From Chlamydiae bacterium RIFCSPHIGHO2_12_FULL_27_8 (GTDB lineage: Bacteria > Chlamydiota > Chlamydiia > Chlamydiales > SM23-39), in assembly GCA_001796155.1 (NCBI GenBank), contig MGLU01000084.1, forward strand, positions 1,203 to 6,844: DNA of 5,642 bases. Direction: 5' to 3'. A model generated the notes under the pieces. The model was not told the origin of the DNA, did no database searches, and was given only the letters and a program-made list of their open reading frames with translations. Of this stretch, positions 1 to 4,668 are shown one piece after another. The position numbers were made by a program, and so were the translations under genes. Position 1 is the first letter of the stretch. Every line of letters begins with the position of its first letter.

Positions 1-134
1 AAATTAATTGCAGAATATAAAGAATTATAATTTGAGCTCAAAAACCTATCTTCACAAACTTGTTTCAATGTATCGCTATATTCATATAATGCAAGTCTTG
101 TATTTGTTCCGCCAATATCACCAACTAATAACAT
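1..134 (-). CDS. glk: Glucokinase, N-terminal part (runs off the left edge)
   Basis: Reading the minus strand from the ATG at 134 gives 44 codons without a stop, opening MLLVGDIGGTNTRLALYEYS. The GDIGGTNTRLAL stretch is the phosphate-1 (ATP-binding) motif of the bacterial glucokinase family (ROK/hexokinase/actin fold), which phosphorylates glucose to glucose-6-phosphate with ATP in the cytoplasm. The motif sits right at the N-terminus, as it does in Glk proteins. The frame stays open upstream of this ATG, but no better start is seen. Only a weak purine-rich stretch (ACGAGA) precedes the ATG. The gene is divergent from recA across about 114 bases. The catalytic Asp region and the rest of the protein lie outside the window, so another ROK-type sugar kinase is possible, though the motif fits Glk best. 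Confidence 0.8.
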   Translation of the reverse strand, partial: MLLVGDIGGTNTRLALYEYSDTLKQVCEDRFLSSNYNSLYSAIN

Positions 135-248
135 ATTTTCTCGTTTATTTTTTATAATACTAAATAAATAATTTATTTCTTTATTTTTCCACTTGACCTT
201 TTCTAAAATTCATATCAATCTATATATATTATTAGAGTAGGAGTTACC
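135..248. promoter_or_regulatory. Divergent glk/recA intergenic region, candidate recA promoter
   Basis: This 114-base spacer must hold promoters for both divergent genes. On the plus strand a TTGACC hexamer (193-198) resembles a -35 box, but the best -10-like sequences (TATATA or TATATT within 221-230) are 22 or more bases away, so the pairing is poor. No inverted motif of the LexA type (CTGT-N8-ACAG or GAAC-N4-GTTC) is visible, so classical SOS control of recA is not supported here. An AT-only palindrome (AAATAAAT-A-ATTTATTT, 162-178) lies nearer the glk side and could help either promoter melt. Confidence 0.3.
239..243 (+). promoter_or_regulatory. recA ribosome binding site
   Basis: AGGAG lies five bases before the ATG at 249. 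It is the strongest Shine-Dalgarno in the window and fixes the recA start. Confidence 0.8.
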
Positions 249-1268
249 ATGAACAAAGATGTTATTAATGAAAAAAGGAAATCATTAGATCTTGCAATTG
301 CACAAATTCATAAACAGTTTGGTGATGGAGCTATAATGGCTCTTGGAAAACATAAATCTACAAAAGGCATTGATTCAATTCAAACAGGAGCACTATCTTT
401 AGATATTGCACTTGGAATCGGCGGAGTTCCTAGGGGAAGAATAGTTGAAATATACGGACCGGAATCTTCAGGAAAATCTACACTTGCAATGCATATTGTT
501 GCAAACGCTCAGAAAAAAGGTGGGATGGCAGCTTATATAGACGCGGAACATGCAATGGATCCCGGATATGCAGCAAAAATCGGTGTCAATTTAGATGAGC
601 TTATGATCTCTCAGCCGGACAGCGGAGAAGAGGCTCTAAATATTACAGATACTTTAGCTAAATCTAATGCTTTAGATGTAATAGTTATAGATTCTGTTGC
701 AGCACTTGTTCCAAAAAATGAACTTGAAGGTGAAGTTGGAGATTCATTTATGGGTTTACAAGCTAGAATGATGTCGCAAGCTCTTAGAAAAATTACATCA
801 TCACTTGCAAGAAGTAATACATGTGCAATATTTATTAACCAGCTTAGAGATAAAATTGGTGTAGTATTTGGAAATCCTGAAACAACAACAGGGGGAAAAG
901 CTTTAAAATTTTATGCATCTGTAAGAATGGACATTAGAAGAATTGGCGGAATAAAAGGAAATGAAAATGAAGAAATAGGAAACAGAGTAAAAGTTAAAGT
1001 GGTAAAAAATAAAATGGCTCCTCCTTTTAGAATTGCTGAATTTGATATTAATTTTAATGAAGGGATATCTTATCTTGGGTCTGTTGTTGATATGGGTGTA
1101 GAATTAGGAATAATAGAGAAAAAAGGAACTTGGTTTAGCTTTGAAGATAAAAAATTGGGTCAAGGAAGAGAGTCGGCAAAAGAAGAACTTAAAAAAGCTC
1201 CTGAACTTGTAAAAACAATTGAAGCTTTAATATTTGAAAAATCAAAATTGCACATTCCTGCACAATAA
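249..1268 (+). CDS. recA: RecA recombinase
   Basis: This 339-residue protein is the DNA-dependent ATPase that forms filaments on single-stranded DNA and drives strand exchange in recombinational repair. The motifs are canonical: Walker [10 protein letters not shown] at residues 70-78, catalytic Glu100 in DAEHA, Walker B VIVID around 144-148, the NQLRDKIG segment near 197-204, and the DNA-binding L2 loop [14 protein letters not shown] around 208-221. The start at 249 is set by AGGAG five bases upstream. It is slightly shorter than E. coli RecA (353 residues) because the acidic C-terminal tail is largely absent; the protein ends KLHIPAQ. It converges on the ispA gene, with only 19 bases between the two stop codons. 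All catalytic residues appear intact and I see no sign of transfer or decay. Confidence 0.98.
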   Translation: MNKDVINEKRKSLDLAIAQIHKQFGDGAIMALGKHKSTKGIDSIQTGALSLDIALGIGGVPRGRIVEIYGPESSGKSTLAMHIVANAQKKGGMAAYIDAEHAMDPGYAAKIGVNLDELMISQPDSGEEALNITDTLAKSNALDVIVIDSVAALVPKNELEGEVGDSFMGLQARMMSQALRKITSSLARSNTCAIFINQLRDKIGVVFGNPETTTGGKALKFYASVRMDIRRIGGIKGNENEEIGNRVKVKVVKNKMAPPFRIAEFDINFNEGISYLGSVVDMGVELGIIEKKGTWFSFEDKKLGQGRESAKEELKKAPELVKTIEALIFEKSKLHIPAQ

Positions 1269-1276
1269 TTTTTTAT

Positions 1277-1335
1277 AAAAAAGCCTTTTAAGCTAATTCT
1301 TCTAGAAATGAAGTGATTAAATTAAAAGGTTTTTT
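1277..1335. terminator. Possible bidirectional terminator between recA and ispA
   Basis: AAAAAAGCCTTTTAA (1277-1291) can pair with TTAAAAGGTTTTTT (1322-1335) with a single unpaired C, around a loop of about 30 bases. In either direction the distal arm ends in six T residues, as expected for factor-independent termination of two convergent genes. The right arm lies inside the 3' end of ispA. The stem is AT-rich with only two G-C pairs and the loop is long, so efficiency is doubtful. A 14-base AT palindrome (TTTTTTATAAAAAA, 1269-1282) overlaps the left arm. Confidence 0.35.
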
Positions 1336-2166
1336 ATCTAGACCTAATGTTTTTAAAATATCTTTTAATTTTATAATTTCATTATTGAAATATTCTTTTG
1401 ATAGTTTTTTTCCAAGGCTTATTGCAATATTGATTTTTTTTTCTTTTTTTAAATCTTCATTAAAATCATCTAAATCATCTGCAATTTGAAAAGCCATCCC
1501 AAAATGAAAAGAGGCTTGTTTAACAAGATCTAATTTATCTAAATCTCCACCTCCATACATCCAGCCAAGTAAAAAAGAAATCTCAAATAGAGAAATTGTT
1601 TTTTTATGAATTATTTCACAAATATTTTCATAAGAATAATTTTTTGAGAAAAGATCAAGGAATTGTCCAAAAGTTGCTCCATGAATTCCTGCATATTTTG
1701 AAACAATTTCAATTGCTTTTGCTAAAATCAGGTTGCATTGGTCAACAGATAAATGTTTGTTAAGCTCTTTTGAATTTTTTAATAAAAGCTCATATCCGGA
1801 AGAAATCAAAGAGTAACTTGCAAGTATTGCGGTTGACTCATTAAATTTTAAGTGTAGAGAGGGTTTATTACGCCTAAATTTCTCATTATCCATACAAGGA
1901 AGGTCATCAGCAATCAAAGAGGCTGTATGGAAGAATTCGCATGCTAAAGCTGTTTTTGTTACATCGAAATTTTTATTTAAGTTTTTAGAAATTAAAATTG
2001 GGATTATTGGACGAAGTCTTTTTCCGCCGTTAAATAAAGAAAATTCAACAGCATCTCTTAAAATATTTTTTTCACCCATACATTCTATTTCTTGAGAAAT
2101 AGAATGTTCAATTTTTTTTTTCAAAATTTTAAAAAAGGAATATTTTTTTTTATTTAATAGAAGCAT
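1288..2166 (-). CDS. ispA: Polyprenyl diphosphate synthase (GGPP/FPP synthase type)
   Basis: This 292-residue trans-isoprenyl diphosphate synthase condenses isopentenyl diphosphate with allylic diphosphates. The product feeds undecaprenyl-phosphate and quinone side-chain synthesis in the cytosol. Visible motifs in order are GGKRLRP (47-53), which binds IPP diphosphate; the first Asp-rich motif DDLPCMD (87-93) followed by RR at 98-99; GQ (167-168) and KT (189-190); and the second Asp-rich motif within FQIADDLDD (226-234). HTASLIADDLPCMDN closely resembles the CrtE and plant geranylgeranyl diphosphate synthase pattern, so the product may be GGPP rather than FPP. Chain length cannot be settled from sequence alone. 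The ATG at 2166 lies inside the end of the upstream glmU-like gene (17-base overlap), so the two are co-transcribed and probably translationally coupled. Confidence 0.93.
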   Translation of the reverse strand: MLLLNKKKYSFFKILKKKIEHSISQEIECMGEKNILRDAVEFSLFNGGKRLRPIIPILISKNLNKNFDVTKTALACEFFHTASLIADDLPCMDNEKFRRNKPSLHLKFNESTAILASYSLISSGYELLLKNSKELNKHLSVDQCNLILAKAIEIVSKYAGIHGATFGQFLDLFSKNYSYENICEIIHKKTISLFEISFLLGWMYGGGDLDKLDLVKQASFHFGMAFQIADDLDDFNEDLKKEKKINIAISLGKKLSKEYFNNEIIKLKDILKTLGLDKKPFNLITSFLEELA

Positions 2167-2833
2167 TTTTTAAAATTCCCATATTTTCAGGTTTTACAAT
2201 TGAATTTTGAAAAAAATATCCAAAAACATTTGAAAGAGGATAAATTTTACAGCCTCTTTCTAACATTGTCCCCGGATTTAATATTGAGTTACATCCGATC
2301 TGAGTAAAATCTCCAATAATTGCACCTAGTTTATTCAAATTGGTATCTATTTTTTTTTCATTAATTTTAACAAAAATATTTTTTGCATCTAATTTATAAT
2401 TTGCAATTTTTACACCGGCACCGATATTTACATTATTTCCAATTATAGAATCACCTACATATGAAAAGTGAGGAGCTTTTGCATTATTAAAAAAAATTGA
2501 ATTTTTCACTTCAGTAGAATGCCCGACTACAGCATTTTTTCCCAAAATTACATTCCCTCTTAAATATGCCGAGTGTCTTATAACCGCTCCTTTTTGAATA
2601 TAAGCCGGTCCTTTTATATAGCTAAAGGGTTCAATTGTAACATCTTCCTCTATATATATGGAGGATATATTCTCTAAATAAGCATTTTTGGGTATTTTTG
2701 ATTTAATTTTAAAATCTATATTTTTTAAAAAAAATTCAATATTTTTAGAAACTTCAAAAATGCTTTTGGAATTTAAAAAAATATTTTTAAAAGATATATC
2801 ATTTAATTCAAAAAATTTTTCTATATCAAACAT
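2150..2833 (-). CDS. Stand-alone GlmU-like left-handed beta-helix acyltransferase
   Basis: This protein of 227 residues has an N-terminal helical part (about 1-50) and then a hexapeptide-repeat left-handed beta-helix (about 55-215) with the usual isoleucine/valine ladder. The segment AKAPHFSYVGDSIIGNNVNIGAG (around 118-140) parallels the GlmU acetyltransferase core, including the His that acts as base in GlmU (His122 here) and the NVNIGAG turn. The nucleotidyltransferase half of GlmU is absent, so this is not a bifunctional GlmU. Chlamydial homologues are often annotated as UDP-GlcNAc pyrophosphorylase, which this architecture does not support. The frame extends 10 codons further upstream to a TTG at 2863, but those codons coincide with the -10 box, so the ATG at 2833 is chosen. 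No Shine-Dalgarno is seen and the leader would be only about 15 bases. The acyl acceptor is unknown. Confidence 0.8.
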   Translation of the reverse strand: MFDIEKFFELNDISFKNIFLNSKSIFEVSKNIEFFLKNIDFKIKSKIPKNAYLENISSIYIEEDVTIEPFSYIKGPAYIQKGAVIRHSAYLRGNVILGKNAVVGHSTEVKNSIFFNNAKAPHFSYVGDSIIGNNVNIGAGVKIANYKLDAKNIFVKINEKKIDTNLNKLGAIIGDFTQIGCNSILNPGTMLERGCKIYPLSNVFGYFFQNSIVKPENMGILKNASIK

Positions 2834-2854
2834 AGTGGTTGTTTCTTTTGTTTT

Positions 2855-2883
2855 ATTATACAAAAAGAGAAAGATGAATTCAA
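2855..2883 (-). promoter_or_regulatory. Sigma70-type promoter of the glmU-like/ispA operon
   Basis: On the minus strand TTGAAT (2878-2883) is followed by exactly 17 bases and then a perfect TATAAT (2855-2860). Transcription would start near 2848, about 15 bases before the ATG at 2833. It is the best housekeeping promoter match in the window. It abuts the DnaA-box cluster that begins at 2926, so DnaA binding could influence it. Confidence 0.75.
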
Positions 2884-2925
2884 AAGAAGAGATTTTTATA
2901 TAAATACATCTTCTTCTTTAATCTC

Positions 2926-3071
2926 TGTGGAAATGTTTATAACCATATACCTTTTCACTATAAAAAAACTCTGTTTATAACTTGTTAACAAAATGGTTAT
3001 AACTTTCACTTTTAAACAAGGACTCAGTTATCAACAGGGTTATGAACGGGTTTCGATACAAGTTTTCAACA
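2926..3071. other. Cluster of DnaA-box-like 9-mers, candidate oriC
   Basis: Within 146 bases there are several near matches to the DnaA box TTATCCACA. On the minus strand: ATTTCCACA (2926-2934) and TTATAAACA twice (2934-2942 and 2972-2980). On the plus strand: TTATCAACA (3028-3036, 8 of 9), the weaker TTATGAACG (3040-3048) and TTTTCAACA (3063-3071). The left boxes face one way and the right boxes the other. Between them lie TTATAAC repeats (2937, 2975, 2997) and the palindrome TTGTTAACAA (2982-2991). Surrounding DNA is very AT-rich and gene-free. In the ancestral locus the genes on both sides were transcribed away from it. Such clusters are known at bacterial origins, and DnaA-regulated promoters can look similar. 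Calling it oriC is inference. Confidence 0.55.
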
Positions 3072-3082
3072 ATTGGATATGG

Positions 3083-3092
3083 GCATTAAAAA
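3083..3092. repeat. Target site duplication, left copy
   Basis: GCATTAAAAA directly precedes the left end of the mobile unit and recurs exactly after its outer right end at 4616-4625. Ten bases fits the 8-10 bp duplications known for the ISAs1 family. Chance identity with the flanking bases extends the direct repeat to 13 bases (GGCATTAAAAACA). Confidence 0.85.
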
Positions 3093-3112
3093 CAGTGCCA
3101 TTTCATTAAAAA
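3093..3112 (+). repeat. Left terminal inverted repeat of the ISAs1-type element
   Basis: The 20 bases from CAGTGCCATTTCATTA plus AAAA match the reverse complement of the inner right end (CAGGGGCATTTCATTA plus AAAA) at 18 positions. The CAGNG start is typical of ISAs1-family tips. The transposase reading frame ends eight bases inside it, at 3120. Confidence 0.8.
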
Positions 3113-3119
3113 AATTATT

Positions 3120-3839
3120 TTAATTTAAACCTAATAAACATTCTAAATAAGAGTCATCCAAAGCAGCGGCAAATCTTTTATTTTCAATGCTTATTTTTGT
3201 AGTATCCTTTTTAAGTAAATTAAAAGCTATCCTTCTTAAGATAGACATATTTTCTCCGGTCTGAGCTTTTTTAGAAATAGATCTATCCTCTCTAAAACCA
3301 ACATCTAAACACCAATGCATACACTCAATCTCCCAATGTGATCTAATATCATTTGCAAATTGTGCAGCGGTGGATTTTAAACTGCTAATGTAATATCTGC
3401 TTTCGTTTGTTTGTTTTCTTTTATTTTCTCTTGCAGATTCTACCAAGATGATACCGGCAATAGATTGCCAATTATCCTTTTCTTCTAACCATTGAATATC
3501 ATTTACTACATAAACTTTTCTAGTTTAAATCCTGCCATGGTTTTTTTTAAATGCTTCCGGTTTTAATTTGGAAAATACTCTCCAAAATGTAACATAAGAA
3601 GGAATGCCGTTTTATAAAGAAATAAATTTTTTTAACCATTTTTCTTTTATTTTTGCATATTCAACAATTCCTAACCATAAGTTGCTTCCGCAAACAAAGG
3701 CACAAACGGCAATAAATAGAATTTTCATTAAATTATGCAACTTTTTTCTATTAATGCGGGGATCTTCCGGTTCATTGAAATTTGAAAAAAAAGAATCTCT
3801 AAATAATTCTTCTTTTTGATTATTGTGATTGTATCTAAT
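3120..3839 (-). pseudogene. ISAs1-family transposase remnant (internal deletion, two in-frame stops)
   Basis: Read on the minus strand from about 3839, one frame shows the family N-terminal domain (DDE_Tnp_1-associated): ELFRDSF, then EPEDPRINRKK, ILFIAVCAFVCGSN, and NGIPSYVTFWRVFSKL. It then joins abruptly to the late catalytic part (NHGRI, RKVYVVNDIQWLEEKDNW, RYYISSL, IRSHWEIE, HWCLDVGFREDRS, NLLKK). By comparison with the family, about 150 residues carrying both catalytic Asp residues are missing near 3540-3549, while the final Glu (HWEIE) remains. TAA stops interrupt the frame at 3612-3614 and 3525-3527; the latter replaces the usual Glu of HGRIETR. The start is also unclear: the ATG at 3847 is out of frame with the domain. 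The 108-residue open piece at 3120-3446 is only the C-terminal fragment. It cannot make active transposase. Confidence 0.9.
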
Positions 3840-3913
3840 TTAATCATAACTACCTCAATTTAAAAAATGAAGTGCTATTACATAATTATTTTGATTCAGA
3901 TTCAAGATATTTT

Positions 3914-3929
3914 TAATGAAATGCCCCTG
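3914..3929 (-). repeat. Inner right terminal repeat of the ISAs1-type element
   Basis: TAATGAAATGCCCCTG is identical to the outer tip at 4600-4615 and is the reverse complement of the left tip with two mismatches. The bases that follow (ATAAGC...) do not match the left target flank, so no target duplication is associated with it. The 82 bases between this tip region and the transposase start hold nothing else recognisable. Confidence 0.8.
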
Positions 3930-3947
3930 ATAAGCTTTTGAAGATCA

Positions 3948-3976
3948 TTGACTTTTTCCTTCAGAGATGTCAAAAT
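3948..3976 (+). promoter_or_regulatory. Candidate promoter of the DUF1016 gene
   Basis: TTGACT (3948-3953) is followed after 17 bases by CAAAAT (3971-3976), matching the consensus at 5 of 6 and 4 of 6 positions. It begins 19 bases beyond the inner right end, so the cargo gene seems to carry its own promoter. TTGAC and GTCAA within it form a small inverted pair. Confidence 0.45.
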
Positions 3977-3992
3977 CTTCCTCTATTTCAGA

Positions 3993-3997
3993 AAGGG
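3993..3997 (+). promoter_or_regulatory. Ribosome binding site of the DUF1016 gene
   Basis: AAGGG lies six bases before the ATG at 4004. It makes that ATG preferable to the in-frame TTG at 3938, which has no such signal and would lie upstream of the candidate promoter. Confidence 0.65.
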
Positions 3998-4328
3998 CAA
4001 AAGATGGCCAAAAAAGTGCAAAAATCTGTAACACTAAAAATGTCGGAATCTAAGATCCCATCAGACTACTCAGATTTTCTTAACAGCTTAAAATCAAAAA
4101 TACACACAGCACAGTTGAAAGCTACTGCCTCGGTTAATCTGGAATTAACCTCGCTATATTGGGATATTGGTCAGAGTCTTTTGAAAAAAACAAGAAGAGA
4201 AGGCTGGGGATCAAAAGTAGTGGAACGTCTAGCCACCGACTTAGCCGATGCCTTTCCAGGAGTAGCCGGGTTTTCAAAAAGAAATTTAGAATTGATGCGA
4301 CAATTTTCTGAAAGCTATCCCGATGGTG

Positions 4329-4352
4329 TTTGCGAAACAGCTGTTTCGCAAA
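4329..4352. repeat. Perfect 24-bp palindrome inside the DUF1016 gene
   Basis: TTTGCGAAACAG (4329-4340) is followed with no spacer by its exact reverse complement (4341-4352). It encodes part of the segment VCETAVSQ just before the conserved IPWGHN motif, so it lies in coding DNA. Confidence 0.9.
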
Positions 4353-4599
4353 TTCCTTGGGGACACAATATCGCTCTTATGCAGCGTCTTGAACAGTATA
4401 AGGATCGTCTTTGGTATGCCGAGCAAACAATCAAAAATGGTTGGTCGAGAAACGTTTTAGTCATGTGGATTGAATCTGAACTACATAAGCGTAAAGGAAA
4501 GGCTGTTAATAATTTTGCTTTAACTCTTCCGGAACCTCATTCTGATTTAGTTATTGAATCTTTAAAAGACCTTTATTGCTTGGACTTTCTTACAATATC

Positions 4600-4615
4600 T
4601 AATGAAATGCCCCTG
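4600..4615 (-). repeat. Outer right terminal repeat of the mobile unit
   Basis: TAATGAAATGCCCCTG is identical to the inner tip at 3914-3929. Identity stops immediately inward, where the DUF1016 coding sequence takes over. It abuts the right target duplication, marking it as the functional outer end of the insertion. Confidence 0.85.
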
Positions 4616-4641
4616 GCATTAAAAACAATATCTTTTATAAT
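4613..4641 (+). promoter_or_regulatory. Hybrid promoter for ung formed at the insertion junction
   Basis: CTGGCA (4613-4618) is made from the last three bases of the element (CTG) and the first three of the target duplication (GCA). It lies 17 bases before a perfect TATAAT (4636-4641). Before insertion the same position read TGGGCA, also 4 of 6 to the -35 consensus. Transcription would start near 4648, about 20 bases before the ung ATG. Confidence 0.5.
4616..4625. repeat. Target site duplication, right copy
   Basis: GCATTAAAAA immediately follows the outer right tip and is an exact copy of 3083-3092. Confidence 0.85.
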
Positions 4642-4668
4642 TTACAAAAAAATAAATAAAATAAACAT

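Larger units (their letters stand above)
3093..4615. mobile_element. ISAs1-type mobile unit with DUF1016 cargo
   Basis: The unit of 1523 bp begins CAGTGCCATTTCATTA (3093-3108) and ends TAATGAAATGCCCCTG (4600-4615). The two are inverted repeats matching at 14 of 16 positions, and the unit is bounded by the identical decamer GCATTAAAAA on both sides. Inside are a decayed ISAs1 transposase (minus strand), an inner copy of the right end (3914-3929), and a truncated DUF1016 gene of different base composition. An intact ISAs1 element is about 1.2-1.35 kb with a transposase of about 370-400 residues. The IS part here (3093-3929) is only 837 bp because of an internal deletion. The inner right end is not followed by a copy of the target sequence while the outer one is, so the last insertion event appears to have used the outer end. 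Confidence 0.8.

Noticed and set aside
135..248. LexA/SOS operator upstream of recA
   Set aside because: Neither the CTGT-N8-ACAG nor the GAAC-N4-GTTC type of motif could be found in the spacer.
2688..2903. Plus-strand open frame of 71 codons opposite the glmU-like gene
   Set aside because: It is antisense to a well-supported gene and its promoter, has low-complexity Phe/Lys/Ile content and no domain, so it is a shadow frame.
2926..3071. CRISPR array or iteron plasmid origin
   Set aside because: The repeats are short, degenerate 9-mers with irregular spacing and mixed orientation. There are no uniform repeats or spacers and no replication-initiator gene nearby.
3604..3819. Plus-strand open frame of 71 codons
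   Set aside because: It is antisense to the recognisable N-terminal domain of the ISAs1 transposase remnant.
3093..3929. A simple, complete IS ending at the inner right tip
   Set aside because: No target duplication flanks these two ends, while an exact 10-bp duplication fits the outer end at 4615.
3938..4003. N-terminal extension of the DUF1016 protein from a TTG at 3938
   Set aside because: The extension has no family similarity, spans the candidate promoter and lacks a ribosome binding site, whereas ATG 4004 has AAGGG six bases upstream.
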